Positions 37,785 to 47,518 of a stretch of DNA of 64,000 nucleotides are shown in pieces. The DNA comes from Cryobacterium sp. CG_9.6. GTDB taxonomy: Bacteria; Actinomycetota; Actinomycetes; Actinomycetales; Microbacteriaceae. The notes below the pieces were generated by a model, which saw only the letters and a program-made list of their open reading frames with translations, did not search any database and was not told the DNA's origin. The first letter of the stretch is position 1; every line of letters begins with the position of its first letter. Location of the stretch: positions 124,001 to 188,000 of the forward strand of contig NZ_JARXUZ010000001.1 in assembly GCF_029893365.1 (NCBI RefSeq), in the 5' to 3' direction. Both the position numbers and the translations under genes were made by a program.

Positions 37785-38843
37785 CTATTGCAGGTCGGCG
37801 GGCAGCGCAGTGGGCGTAACGCCCCACGACTCAAGAATCAGTGTCGTGTTGTGTACCTGAGCCTTGAGGTAGCTCTCGCCGGCGCCGCCCACAGGACCGA
37901 GGGAATCCACGTACAGAGCATCATCACCGGAGTAGACCGCAACGTTCGCTTCGGTCGCAATGGTGTCGGCCGTCTTAGCGTTGAGGGAGGCCTCGGAGAA
38001 CACAGCCTGTACGCCGGTTGCCTGAATGGCGCTCACCAGCGTGTCGATGGCTGCGGCGCTCGGCTCGGCGTTGTCGTCGAAGCTTGGGATAACAGCGCCC
38101 ACATACGTGATGCCGTAGGCGGCTGTGTAGTAGCCGAGGGCGTCGTGATTGCTCACGAGCAGTCGTTCGGCGGCGGGCACGGCCTCAACGTTGGTGCGAA
38201 TCCACGTCTCCAGGTCGGCCAACTGGGCCGTGTAGGCCGCCGTGTTGTCCGCGAAGGCCGCGACGTTTGCCGCGCTCGCGGTGTCGGCCTCGGCGAGGCC
38301 CTCTTCGATGGTTTTCACGATCGTTTCGGCGTTGCGCACGTCGGTCCAGATGTGCGGGTCACCCTCGGCATGCTCGTCGTGCTCCTCGGCGGTTTCACCG
38401 GCGTGGTCGTCCTCGGTCTCGGCCGCGTGCTCCTCCTCCGTTTCATCGGCGTGGTCGGCTTCAACCTCACTGCCGAGCACGGTGATGTCGTGGCTCGCAT
38501 CGATGGTGACCCCGTCAAAACCGGAGGCGTCAATCGCATCCGCGAGCCACTCTTCGAGGCCCACACCGTTGATCACGAGCACATCAGCCGTACCCAAGGC
38601 GGTGAGGTCGGCGGCCGACGGGTCGTAGCTGTGGGCGCTCTGGTTGGGCTGGATCAACTGGGTGAGGCTCACGTCAGCGGCATCGCCGACAACGGCACGG
38701 GTAAAGTCCGCGACCTGCGTGGTGGTGGCCACAACCTTGAGTGCGGAATCCGACGAGGCCGTGCTCGGAGTCGCGGCGCACCCCGAGAGGGCCAGGGCCG
38801 CTGAAGCGATCAGCACGGGAACGGCGAAGTATCTTGTCTGCAT
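37785..38843 (-). CDS. znuA: Zinc-binding lipoprotein of the ABC transporter
   Basis: From the ATG at 38843 the product is 352 residues with a lipoprotein signal and lipobox LSGC (cysteine 22). It has the cluster A-I metal-binding fold: ligands are expected at H71 (NQSAHSYDPS), H164 (GDPHIWTD) and the histidine in LVSNHDALGYY. Residues of about 130-160 are a loop rich in His, Glu and Asp, typical of zinc-specific ZnuA proteins. The longer open frame upstream lacks a signal peptide. A Zur-box-like palindrome lies 20 bases upstream. Confidence 0.93.
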   Translation of the reverse strand: MQTRYFAVPVLIASAALALSGCAATPSTASSDSALKVVATTTQVADFTRAVVGDAADVSLTQLIQPNQSAHSYDPSAADLTALGTADVLVINGVGLEEWLADAIDASGFDGVTIDASHDITVLGSEVEADHADETEEEHAAETEDDHAGETAEEHDEHAEGDPHIWTDVRNAETIVKTIEEGLAEADTASAANVAAFADNTAAYTAQLADLETWIRTNVEAVPAAERLLVSNHDALGYYTAAYGITYVGAVIPSFDDNAEPSAAAIDTLVSAIQATGVQAVFSEASLNAKTADTIATEANVAVYSGDDALYVDSLGPVGGAGESYLKAQVHNTTLILESWGVTPTALPADLQ

Positions 38844-38862
38844 GCTTCGACGGTACCGTTGT

Positions 38863-38888
38863 TGATAATGATTGTCAAAACCATTATC
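38863..38888 (-). promoter_or_regulatory. Candidate Zur/Fur operator before znuA
   Basis: TGATAATGATTGTCA at 38863-38877 is a near-perfect 7-1-7 palindrome like actinobacterial Zur boxes. It overlaps a second inverted repeat, GATAATG-N11-CATTATC (38864-38888). It is AT-rich in a GC-rich setting and lies between znuA and its neighbour, where the promoter must be. Two overlapping dimers of the regulator could bind. Confidence 0.8.
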
Positions 38889-38917
38889 GATAGGGTGGAC
38901 TGGTCGCTTGGTGCAGG

Positions 38918-40642
38918 TCACTGGTAGGTCACCAGGTCCGGCGTCGGCACGACGCCCTGCATGGTCTGCTCCGGGGTGAGCATGGGTTGATCCTCGTCGA
39001 TAAAGTTCTTCCACCCCCAGGCCACGCCGGGTGGGGCATCCGCTTGCAAAGTGGCCCAGGTGGCCTGCTTGTCGGGCTGCCCACCGAGACCGTCCACGTG
39101 AATGAGCAGGGCCAGCTCCGGGTGGGTGAGGTCGAGGGCCGCGCGATTCTGAATCATGCTCCCGCGAAACTGGTGCAGCACCAGCAGCTTCTGCGGCAGG
39201 GCATTCTCGCTCGTGAGCGCGGCCAGCCAGCTGACAACGGCATTAATCTCGGCAATGTCCACGCGTCCAATCTGCGCGAGATGGCGTTGATCCGGGCCCA
39301 GCCGCCACTCCGGGTCGAGCGCCAGCCCCACGTAGGGCAGGGTGAGGAGGTCTGCGTACTGCTGCGCCTGGGTGAGAAAGTCGGTGCGACCGGGCTGCAG
39401 GTCGAGCACGACGTACACTCCGGCGGCTCCAGCCGCTTCCACCCAGGGGCGCAGCTGTTCTGCCGGAATCTCACTGGAATAGTTGCCGTCGGCCCCGGGT
39501 CCGGCAGACGCCACCGTGGCGATGATCTCGTGCATGGCAATCACGGGTCGATCGCTGAGCGGCTGGTAGTCCGCTGCCAGCTGCTGCGCGCGCGCAATAG
39601 CCTCGACCACGCCCTGCTCCCCCAGTACGCCGAGCGCCGACGTGCCCGGCGTGCCGTAGAGAGCCACGAAGCGCCTGCTCGGAAACAGCACCTGACCCCC
39701 GCCTGGAAGCTGGGTACCCGTGGCGGCCGCGCGCACCTTGTAGTCGAGACCGATCTCGGTGGCGAAGGGTGCGCCGAGCGCCAGCACAGCGGTGGGTGCC
39801 ACCGAGCCCATCGCGGCCACCACGGCGGACGAGGACTGCGGGTTCGGGGCGTCGTTCGGGAGGAGCGTGACCGACACCCCGGCCGCGCGAGCCGTGGCAA
39901 CGCCGGCGAGCTGGGCCGGGACATCCGCGGCGAGCAGGAGGCCTCCTGTGAGGGCGGCGGCGCGGGTGACGCGGGGCAGAGCAAAGTCGGGCGTCGAGTC
40001 GGTGGGGCCAGGCGCGGGAGAGGAGGTGGCTGCAGGCCGGGACGCCGGCGGAAGATCGAGCAGCACCGGGGCCGCAGGACTGATGACGGAGAGCGCGGTG
40101 AGCGCGAGCTGCGGCGACGCGACCCGAACGACGGGAAGCGGCGCGGGCAGCAGGGCATTCACCGCCACGGAGGTCGCCGCAACGGAAAGTCGCGTGCGTG
40201 GGGCATCCGCTCCCCATGTGGGACCGGTAGACGCGGACGCGATTGACGTGGGGGTGCTGCCACCGATGTTTACGACGTGGGACACGCGTAGCCGGGTGAG
40301 TTCGGCGCTGAGATTGGCTGTGGTGGGCGCACCGAAGGCGGGGGTGAGCAGGAGAGGAACACCGAGATCAATGGCCGCTGATGCTGCGAGGAGCTGGGCG
40401 CGGTCGTTGCCCGTCGGCGCGGTGATCACGAGCTCGGACCGATCGAACAGTGCAGCGCTCACGGCGAGGGCGTTTTGCACGGGATCGGTGTCGGCGGCAA
40501 CGGTGAGGAAGTCGCTGGGGAGTGAGGTCTGCACCTGGAGGACGGTGGGCGGAGTGGCGGAGACCTCGGCCACGCAGGCCGTGAGGGTGACGGTGAGGAG
40601 CAGGGCCACAAGGCAGGACGCTCGCCTCACTGACTGCACCAC
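38918..40642 (-). CDS. Secreted lipoprotein-like protein with cell-wall-binding-repeat-like and barrel-like parts
   Basis: The 574-residue product has a signal peptide with a lipobox-like LTAC (residues 19-22). Residues of about 45-300 contain segments such as RAQLLAASAAIDLGVPLLLTP and LTRLRVSHVVNIGG, which resemble cell-wall-binding repeat 2. The last 230 residues look like a TIM-barrel: PVIAMHEIIATVASAGPG, GVYVVLDLQPG, VGLALDPEWRLG. I do not know a named family for the whole. It stands alone, 75 bases upstream of znuA on the same strand. Confidence 0.75.
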   Translation of the reverse strand: MVQSVRRASCLVALLLTVTLTACVAEVSATPPTVLQVQTSLPSDFLTVAADTDPVQNALAVSAALFDRSELVITAPTGNDRAQLLAASAAIDLGVPLLLTPAFGAPTTANLSAELTRLRVSHVVNIGGSTPTSIASASTGPTWGADAPRTRLSVAATSVAVNALLPAPLPVVRVASPQLALTALSVISPAAPVLLDLPPASRPAATSSPAPGPTDSTPDFALPRVTRAAALTGGLLLAADVPAQLAGVATARAAGVSVTLLPNDAPNPQSSSAVVAAMGSVAPTAVLALGAPFATEIGLDYKVRAAATGTQLPGGGQVLFPSRRFVALYGTPGTSALGVLGEQGVVEAIARAQQLAADYQPLSDRPVIAMHEIIATVASAGPGADGNYSSEIPAEQLRPWVEAAGAAGVYVVLDLQPGRTDFLTQAQQYADLLTLPYVGLALDPEWRLGPDQRHLAQIGRVDIAEINAVVSWLAALTSENALPQKLLVLHQFRGSMIQNRAALDLTHPELALLIHVDGLGGQPDKQATWATLQADAPPGVAWGWKNFIDEDQPMLTPEQTMQGVVPTPDLVTYQ

Positions 40643-41091
40643 ATCGCTCGCCGCCGTTCTGCTGAGGTTCTCTCAGTGTAGGGAGGGGAGGGCAACTGAA
40701 CAAGGGTCGGCGCCCTCCGCTGGTCGAGCGCGAGGGTCGCGCCCCCCTCTCGCTGGTCGAGCGCGAGCTTGCGAGCAGTCGAGACCCCGTGAGCCGATCT
40801 CGAGACTAGGTTGCGAGGTCTCTGTAATGGTTGTAGCTGGTCTGGTTATCAGCTGGCAGGCTGGTCTTGATTCGTGTGGGTTGCGTGACTCTTTTGGTCT
40901 CTGACTCTCTTCACGGAGGTGTCTTCGTCTCGACATGTCCGCTCCACGCATCGAATCAGGCCGGCCTGTGACCCTCAGAGTGACTTGATTAGAAGCCTGT
41001 CCGTACCCCCAACAGGGTCGTGACTCATTACAGAGATGTTCTCCGAGGAACCCCAGACCGGCACGACATAACACCCATCGAAGGAGTTATC
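40643..41091. other. Intergenic stretch with repeats and the left flank of an IS110-type element
   Basis: No gene is seen. CGCTGGTCGAGCGCGAG occurs twice, at 40718-40734 and 40751-40767, followed by GTCGAGACC- and CTCGAGAC-type motifs. These resemble dispersed repeats common in this group and the GTCTCGA core near the start of the window. The right half (about 40.97-41.09 kb) should belong to the non-coding left end of the IS110-type element; its exact border is not visible. Confidence 0.5.
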
Positions 41092-42138
41092 GTGACCATG
41101 GTCTCACAGCAGTTCAGTTATGTCATCGGGGTGGATACCCATGCCAAGACACACACGCTGGTCGCCCTCGACCATCTGGGCGGGAAACACGGCACCGCGC
41201 AAACATTCCCGACAACTCCGCCCGGACTCAAACGGGCTCAGGCGTGGATCGAACGCGAAACAACAGGGCCGGTTTTGGTGGCCATGGAGGGCACCGGGTC
41301 CTACGGAGCCCAGTTCTGCGACCTCCTGACGGCCGCCGGCGTGCGCGTCACCGAAACCAGGCCGCCCAAGCGCGGCGTTCGCCGGGCCGGCAAAACCGAC
41401 CCCATCGACGCAGAGCACGCCGCCCGCTACGCCCTCGCCCTGCCAATGGAGCACCTCATCACGCCCCGCAACCACGCTGGGCACCACGCAGCCTTGACGG
41501 TGCTACTGACCGCGCGCGCCGCCCTCAAGAAGGCCCACAGCGCCTCCAACAACCGCCTCACAGCGCTGCTGCGCGGGTACGGCTTCGGCCTGGACGTTCG
41601 CCTGGCCCTCACAGCCGAGCAAATCAAAGTCGTCGCAGCCTGGCGCGCCCATCGAAACGATGACGTCGGCATGGTCACCATCCGCGCCGAGGCTGCCCGC
41701 GAAGCGCGAGAGATCCTCAGCCGTCAAGCCGAGCTCACGGCGAACGAGAAGGGCCTCCTCAAGCACGTGAAAGCCCTCGCCCCCTACCTGCTGCTTGAGC
41801 ACGGCGTCGGCGCGATCGTCGCCGCGCAGCTGATCGTGTCGTGGTCGCACCAGGGACGCATCCGCTCCGAGGCCGCGTTTGCCCGCTTCGCGGGCATCGC
41901 GCCCATCCCCGCGTCATCGGGCAACACCATCCGCTACCGTCTGCACCGCGGTGGCGACCGGGCGCTCAACACCGCCATCTGGGTCACCACGTTCTACCGC
42001 TAACACCACGACCCGGCGACCGCCGCCTACGTCGAGAAACGGACGAAGGAAGGCAAGACACCCAAAGAGATCCAACGCGTCCTGAAACGCTACATCGCCC
42101 GGCACCTGTTCCGCGTCCTCGATAACCACACCACCTAA
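41092..42138 (+). pseudogene. IS110-family transposase with an internal stop codon
   Basis: The gene starts at GTG with AAGGAG 5 bases upstream. The DEDD domain is present (FSYVIGVDTHAKTHTLVALD, AMEGTGSYG, RRAGKTDPIDAEHAARYA), as is transposase_20 (GVGAIVAAQLIVSW, FARFAGIAPIPASSGNT). An in-frame TAA at 42001-42003 interrupts it. The same frame then continues HHDPATAAYVEKRTKEGKTP to a stop at 42136, which is the normal C-terminus of the family. The full length would be about 348 residues. A change of TAC to TAA explains the break. The right border is probably near 42.27 kb (TTGACAACTCCCATAGAAG). Confidence 0.88.
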
Positions 42139-42332
42139 AACGACACCACCGCCCAGCGGACAGGCCATCTTCGACGGCCCGCCCGCCACCCTCACGCGCC
42201 CAAAAACACGCCACACGACTCACGAAACATCATCAAAAAAGACCTCAACAGCTTGACAACTCCCATAGAAGCGTCGAGACGCCGGCGAAGAACATGCCGG
42301 CTCCTCGACCAGCGGGAGGGGGCGGAGACGGG

Positions 42333-43679
42333 CTACTCGAGGAGGAGAGCCGGCTCCTCGATGATGCTGGCGACATCGGCCAGGAAGCGGCTCGCCACAT
42401 CTCCATCGACGACACGGTGGTCGAAGCTCGCACCGATGGTGGTGACGAACCGGGCGCGCACCTCCCCGTCCACCACCCAGGGCTTCTGCTTGATGGTGCC
42501 GAGCGCCACAATTCCGGCCTCGCCCGAGTTGAGAATGGGCGTTCCCGTGTCCATACCAAACACACCGATGTTGGTGATGGTGATGGTGCCGTTCGCCATT
42601 TGCGCGGGGCTGGTCTTGCCATCGCGAGCCGTGATCGTGAGCGCCTCCAGCGCCGACGCAAGCTCGAGCAGGCTCATGTCCTGGGCCTCTTTAATGTTGG
42701 GCACAATGAGTCCACGCGGCGTGGCCGCAGCAATCCCGAGGTTCACATAGTGCCGAACAATGATCTCCTCATCGGTGAACGTGGAGTTGACCGTGGGGTT
42801 GCGACGCACGGCCCAAATCATGGCCTTCGCCATAATGAGCAGCGGCGACACCCGCACACCAGCAAAGTCAGTGGATGCCTTCAGCCGCTTCACGAATTCC
42901 ATCGTGCGGGTGGCATCCACATCCACGAACAGGCTCACGTGCGGCGCGGTGAAGGCGCTCTTCACCATGGCCTGCGCAATGGCCTTTCGCACGCCCTTCA
43001 CCGGAATGTGCTCGTCGCGGTCGACGGGCCACTCCGGCGTCTGAATGTTGCGGAACACGCTCGCCTGCGTTGCGGCACGCAGCACGTCTTCGCGGGTGAC
43101 GTCGCCGATGGGTCCCGTTGCCTCTACGAGGCCGAGTTCCACACCGAGATCCTTGGCGAGCTTACGAATCGGAGGCTTGGCAATCACCGGGCCAGCGGGC
43201 GCGGCCGGCAGCGGCGCGGCCGGTGCCGTAGAACGGGGCGGGGCCGGTGCCAGCGCCTCGTGCGCCACCGGGGCGCTCGTGTGCCGCTGACGACGTGTGG
43301 GCATGGTGGCCGGGGCCGCGCGCCCGACCAAAACCTTGTCTTCGGGCTCTTCCGTGATGGTGGAACTGGTGTCGGCGGCCGCGTCGGCCAGCTCGCGGTC
43401 GCCGGCCGGGGCATCCGCTACGGCTTCGGTCGCATCGTCGTGCGAACGGATGGTGATGATGACCGTGCCCACATCGATGGTGGTGCCGGGCTGAACCAGA
43501 ATCTCGCCCACAACACCCACGTAGGGTGAGGGCAGCTCCACCAGCGACTTGGCCGTTTCAATCTCGACCAGCACCTGATTGATGGCAATCGTGTCGCCGG
43601 GGGCAACCTTCCACTCCACGATTTCGGCCTCGGTGAGACCCTCGCCAACGTCGGGCAGGGTGAAATGCGACACGCTCAT
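42333..43679 (-). CDS. 2-oxo acid dehydrogenase E2, dihydrolipoamide acyltransferase
   Basis: The 448-residue protein has a lipoyl domain (residues 1-80; lipoylated lysine 44 in [11 protein letters not shown]) and a flexible Ala/Pro linker. A peripheral-subunit-binding domain lies near 170-207 ([21 protein letters not shown]). The catalytic domain ends in [15 protein letters not shown], with the active-site histidine and aspartate. It forms the core of a branched-chain keto acid or pyruvate dehydrogenase complex. It lies downstream of both E1 genes; E3 is not in the window. Confidence 0.94.
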   Translation of the reverse strand: MSVSHFTLPDVGEGLTEAEIVEWKVAPGDTIAINQVLVEIETAKSLVELPSPYVGVVGEILVQPGTTIDVGTVIITIRSHDDATEAVADAPAGDRELADAAADTSSTITEEPEDKVLVGRAAPATMPTRRQRHTSAPVAHEALAPAPPRSTAPAAPLPAAPAGPVIAKPPIRKLAKDLGVELGLVEATGPIGDVTREDVLRAATQASVFRNIQTPEWPVDRDEHIPVKGVRKAIAQAMVKSAFTAPHVSLFVDVDATRTMEFVKRLKASTDFAGVRVSPLLIMAKAMIWAVRRNPTVNSTFTDEEIIVRHYVNLGIAAATPRGLIVPNIKEAQDMSLLELASALEALTITARDGKTSPAQMANGTITITNIGVFGMDTGTPILNSGEAGIVALGTIKQKPWVVDGEVRARFVTTIGASFDHRVVDGDVASRFLADVASIIEEPALLLE

Positions 43680-43733
43680 GAGGTGCCTTTCTTGCAGATG
43701 ATGGAACTGTTGCTCACCAACAGTGGGGTGTTA

Positions 43734-44774
43734 TTAAAAGGCGAGGGACCGGTCCACGGCCTCGAGCACCCGGTCGGGGCTAGGCAGAAAGTGCGTCTCA
43801 ACGGATGCCGGCGGGAACGGGGTATCAAACCCTGACACCCGCAAAACCGGCGCTTCGAGGGAGTAGAACGCCCTCTCGGCCACGGTGGCGGCAATTTCGC
43901 TTCCCACACTCACGAAGCCGGCGGCCTCCTGGGCAACCACGAGGCGGCCCGTCTTGTGCACGGACTCGAGAATGGGCGCGTAGTCGATGGGAGAGAGCGA
44001 ACGCAGGTCAATGACCTCCATGCTGATGCCCTCGGCGGCGGCAAGCTCGGCGGCCTGCAAGAGCACGCTCACCATGGCGCCGTGACCGGTGACCGTGACG
44101 TCGGTGCCCACGCGCACGACCCTGCTCGCGTGCAGAGCCGTGCCGCTTTCGGCCATGACCACCTCGCCCTTGGGCCAGTAGCGGCTCTTGGGCTCGAAGA
44201 AGATCACCGGGTCGTCGCTCGCAATGGCCTGCTGCATCATCCAGTAGGCGTCGTGCGGGTTGGACGGGCTGACAACGCGCAGGCCGGGGGTGTGCGCGAA
44301 GTAAGCCTCCGGGCTCTCCTGATGGTGCTCGATCGAACCGATGTGCCCGCCGTAGGGAATGCGAATGACCACGGGCATGATGAGGTTGCCCTCGTGCCGG
44401 TTGCGCATGCGGGCCAGCTGGCTGGTGATCTGGTCGAAGCCGGGAAACACGAAGCCGTCGAACTGAATCTCACACACCGGCCGGAAACCGCGCATGGCCA
44501 GGCCGATGGCGGTGCCGATGATGCCGGACTCGGCCAGCGGCGTGTCGAGCACGCGCTTGTCGCCGAACTCGGCAATGAGACCTTCGGTCACGCGGAACAC
44601 ACCGCCGAGCGGGCCGATGTCCTCGCCCATGAGCAGGACCTTGGGGTCATCACGCATCGCCTGACGCATGCCGGCATTGAGCGCCTTCGTCATGGGCATG
44701 GTAGCGGATGCCGGAGCGCTCACGTGGGCCTGTGCCGCGGGGGCTGCGAGCGTGCGAACAGTCGTGTCGGTCAT
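43734..44774 (-). CDS. 2-oxo acid dehydrogenase E1, beta subunit
   Basis: The 346-residue protein shows transketolase-like features: MTKALNAGMRQAMRDDPKVLLMGEDIGPLGGVFRVTEGL, then DTPLAESGIIGTAIGLAMRG and YGGHIGSIEHHQESPEAYFAHTPGL. It contributes to the thiamine diphosphate site at the E1 heterotetramer interface. The ATG overlaps the E1 alpha stop by one base. The sequence is of the branched-chain type, but pyruvate as substrate is possible. Confidence 0.94.
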   Translation of the reverse strand: MTDTTVRTLAAPAAQAHVSAPASATMPMTKALNAGMRQAMRDDPKVLLMGEDIGPLGGVFRVTEGLIAEFGDKRVLDTPLAESGIIGTAIGLAMRGFRPVCEIQFDGFVFPGFDQITSQLARMRNRHEGNLIMPVVIRIPYGGHIGSIEHHQESPEAYFAHTPGLRVVSPSNPHDAYWMMQQAIASDDPVIFFEPKSRYWPKGEVVMAESGTALHASRVVRVGTDVTVTGHGAMVSVLLQAAELAAAEGISMEVIDLRSLSPIDYAPILESVHKTGRLVVAQEAAGFVSVGSEIAATVAERAFYSLEAPVLRVSGFDTPFPPASVETHFLPSPDRVLEAVDRSLAF

Positions 44775-45928
44775 CAGTGGGATCCTTCTTCGAAGGTCGC
44801 CTCGTAGCGTTCGAGCCAGGCCTTCTGCTCGGCCACGAGGGCGTGCGGTTCGGCGTAGACGTTGTCGAAAATCACGGAGCGTTCCGGCCCGGTGATGTCC
44901 AGCGCACGTCGCCGGGTGTCCGCAGCGAAATCAGCGGCCTCTTCGTCGACGGAATCGAGGAACTGCTGCTCGATGCCGAGTCCCTGCAGGTAGCTGCGGA
45001 AGCGCAGGATGGGGTCGCGAGCCACCCAGTAGGCCAGTTCATCGGCGTCGCGGTACTTGGTGGGGTCGTCGGCCGTGGTGTGGGCGCCCACACGGTAGGT
45101 GAGCGCTTCGATCATCGACGGACCGAGGCCCGCACGGGCGTCGTCCAGGGACTTGCGCGTGACCGCGTAGCTGGCGAGCACGTCGTTGCCATCAATCTGC
45201 GTGCCGGGCATGCCGAAACCACCGGCGCGCAGGTAGAGCGGGGTGCGGGACTGGCGCGATACCGGAACGGAGATGGCCCACTGGTTGTTCTGCAGGAAGA
45301 AGACCTGAGGTGTCTGGTAGCTCGCCGCAAAGACGAGAGCTTCGTTGGCGTCGCCCTGAGACGAGGCCCCGTCGCCGTAGTACACGATCACGGCCTGGTC
45401 GGTCTCCGGGGTGCCGGTGGCCGTGGATCCGTCCAGCTGCATCCCCATGGCATAGCCCGTGGCGTGCAGGGTCTGCGAGGCGAGCACGAGGGTATAGAGG
45501 TGAAAGTTGCCGTGCTCCTCGGGCTTCCAGCCGCCCAGGGTGACGCCCCGCAGCATCCGCAAAATGTCGACGAGGTCAAGGCCGCGGATCATGCCAACGA
45601 CGTGCTCGCGGTAGGAGGGGAACACGTGGTCCTGCGGGCGAGTGGCGTACGCGGAACCCACCTGCGCCGCTTCCTGACCGTGGCTGGGTACCCAGAGAGC
45701 GAGCTGGCCCTGGCGCTGCAGGTTGGCAGCCTCGGTGTCGAACTTTCGCACCACGACCATGTCACGGTAGAAGCGTCGATAGTCCGCTTCGGTGAGGGCA
45801 TCGAGGTAGGGCAGGAACTCGGCGGCGGAATCGGTGAGCTCAAAGCGACCCTCGGTCGAGAGCATGCGCACGGTGGGGCTCGCGGACGTGTCGTTCTGAC
45901 TCGTGGGCGGTGTTGTCTGAGCTGTCAC
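44774..45928 (-). CDS. 2-oxo acid dehydrogenase E1, alpha subunit
   Basis: The 384-residue protein carries the thiamine diphosphate motif GDGASSQGDANEALVFAASY with the following QNNQWAISVP. It also has YRVGAHTTADDPTKYR, the phosphorylation-loop region of branched-chain E1 alpha. It oxidatively decarboxylates a 2-oxo acid and passes the acyl group to E2. First gene of the three-gene operon, it follows hisC by 4 bases on the same strand, so it may be read with hisC. Confidence 0.94.
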   Translation of the reverse strand: MTAQTTPPTSQNDTSASPTVRMLSTEGRFELTDSAAEFLPYLDALTEADYRRFYRDMVVVRKFDTEAANLQRQGQLALWVPSHGQEAAQVGSAYATRPQDHVFPSYREHVVGMIRGLDLVDILRMLRGVTLGGWKPEEHGNFHLYTLVLASQTLHATGYAMGMQLDGSTATGTPETDQAVIVYYGDGASSQGDANEALVFAASYQTPQVFFLQNNQWAISVPVSRQSRTPLYLRAGGFGMPGTQIDGNDVLASYAVTRKSLDDARAGLGPSMIEALTYRVGAHTTADDPTKYRDADELAYWVARDPILRFRSYLQGLGIEQQFLDSVDEEAADFAADTRRRALDITGPERSVIFDNVYAEPHALVAEQKAWLERYEATFEEGSH

Positions 45929-45932
45929 AGAC

Positions 45933-47045
45933 CTAGTCCTTCCGTCGTGCCGCGTGTTCGGGCGGCAACGACTTGATAATGTCTGCGGTCACGCTGAGAA
46001 GTTTTTGCATGGCCTCGTCTTCCCCAATCGACACCCGAATACCTTCGGGGGCGAAGGCGCGCACGACCAGACCGGCCGCGGCCAGAGTTTCCGCCACGGC
46101 GGCCGTCTCCTCGCCGGTGGGCAGCCACACGAAGTTCGCGTGCGAGGCCGGAAGCTGCCAGCCCTGCAGGGTGAGCGCGCGCCAGGTGGCGTCGCGGAGG
46201 CTCGCCAGCACGGCCACTCGCCCCAGAAGTTCGGGTTCGGCGGCGAGGCTGGCGATGGCGGCGGCGCTGGCCTGCCCGGTTACCGAGAGCGGGATGGCGG
46301 TGGAGCGGGCCGCGTTCAAAATGGGGATGGGCCCGAGGGCGTAGCCCACGCGCAGACCGGCGAGGCCATAAGCCTTGGAGAAGGTGCGCAGAAGCACAAG
46401 GTTGGGGTAGCGCACGAGTAGCGGGCCGCCCGAAACGGCGCCGGCATCGGCATCCGTTACGAACTCGGCGTAGGCCTCGTCGAGGAGCACGAGAAGGTCG
46501 GTGGGGGCCGCGGCCATGAAAGCGTGGAACTCGTCGGCGGTAACAATGGTTCCGGTGGGGTTGTTGGGCGAGCAGATGATGACGACGCGGGTTTGGGGGG
46601 TGATGGCGTCGGCCATCGCCACCAGGTCGTGACCATGATCGGCGCGGTTCGGCACTCGGACGCTGGTGGCACCGGCAACAGCAACGAGGCCCGGGTAGGC
46701 CTCGAAGGAGCGCCAGGAATAGAGCACCTCGTCGCCAGGGCCCGCCGCAGCGAGGATCAGCTGCGCCAGAAGGGCAACCGAGCCGCTGCCCACGTGCACC
46801 TGCTCGGCATCCACACCGAACTTGGCAGCGAGCTGCTGACGGAGGGCAAGCGCAGACGCATCGGGGTAGCGGTTGAAGGCGGTTTCGGCCTGCACCGCAG
46901 CGATGACGCCCGGCAACGGATCAAACGGGTTCTCGTTGCTGGACAGCTTGAATGCATCGGCCTGGGCCGGTTTACCCTGCTTATATGCCGGCAGGGCAAT
47001 GATCTCCGGGCGCAGTCGGACTGAGGGCTGGTCAGATTGGCTCAC
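45933..47045 (-). CDS. hisC: Histidinol-phosphate/aromatic aminotransferase
   Basis: The 370-residue PLP enzyme of fold type I has [36 protein letters not shown] and the PLP lysine in [19 protein letters not shown]. The GTG start gives the full-length protein. HisC makes histidinol phosphate from imidazole acetol phosphate, but since no other his gene is nearby it may serve as the aromatic/phenylalanine aminotransferase paralogue of actinobacteria. It is upstream of the E1 alpha gene. Confidence 0.9.
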   Translation of the reverse strand: MSQSDQPSVRLRPEIIALPAYKQGKPAQADAFKLSSNENPFDPLPGVIAAVQAETAFNRYPDASALALRQQLAAKFGVDAEQVHVGSGSVALLAQLILAAAGPGDEVLYSWRSFEAYPGLVAVAGATSVRVPNRADHGHDLVAMADAITPQTRVVIICSPNNPTGTIVTADEFHAFMAAAPTDLLVLLDEAYAEFVTDADAGAVSGGPLLVRYPNLVLLRTFSKAYGLAGLRVGYALGPIPILNAARSTAIPLSVTGQASAAAIASLAAEPELLGRVAVLASLRDATWRALTLQGWQLPASHANFVWLPTGEETAAVAETLAAAGLVVRAFAPEGIRVSIGEDEAMQKLLSVTADIIKSLPPEHAARRKD

Positions 47046-47131
47046 TCCGCGATTCTACGCCGCCCCATATTCGCAAGGTGGCATGCCTTTCAACGCCGTG
47101 ACCAGCCCCCATGGGGTGTCATCATGGTCAC

Positions 47132-47518
47132 ATGGCACGTTTTCTGATCAAACTCCTCATCAATGCGGTGGCCCTGTGGGTGACCGCGAGCCTCGTCTCG
47201 GGCGTGACGGTGCTGCCCTACGCACCCCAAACCAGTGCCGTGATTATCACCTACCTGCTGGTGGCACTCATCTTTGGTCTGGTCAATACCATCGTGGGAA
47301 CCGTTGTTCGGGTGGTGGCTTTTCCCCTTTACATCCTCACGCTGGGGCTGTTTGCGCTCATCGTGAACGGTGCCCTGCTGCTGCTCTCGGCCTGGGTCTC
47401 CGGCTTTCTGGGCTTCGGGCTCGTGGTCGATGGCTTCTGGGAGGGCGTAATCGGTGCCGTGGTGCTCAGCATCGTGAGCTGGCTCCTCGGCCTCATCGTG
47501 CGGGCCCCACAGAACTAG
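47132..47518 (+). CDS. Phage holin family/mycobacterial membrane-type small protein
   Basis: The 128-residue membrane protein begins MARFLIKLLINAVALWVTASLVSGV and has four membrane segments. ALIFGLVNTIVGTVVRVVAFPLYILTLGLFALIVNGALLL is the signature of the PF04020 (YvlD-like) family. Function is unknown despite the holin name. Its end overlaps the hydrolase gene by 26 bases on the opposite strand. A start at 47111 is possible. Confidence 0.85.
   Translation: MARFLIKLLINAVALWVTASLVSGVTVLPYAPQTSAVIITYLLVALIFGLVNTIVGTVVRVVAFPLYILTLGLFALIVNGALLLLSAWVSGFLGFGLVVDGFWEGVIGAVVLSIVSWLLGLIVRAPQN

Noticed and set aside
38987..40246. 419-residue plus-strand frame opposite the secreted protein gene
   Set aside because: It lacks any signal or domain; the minus strand has a signal peptide and ordered sequence.
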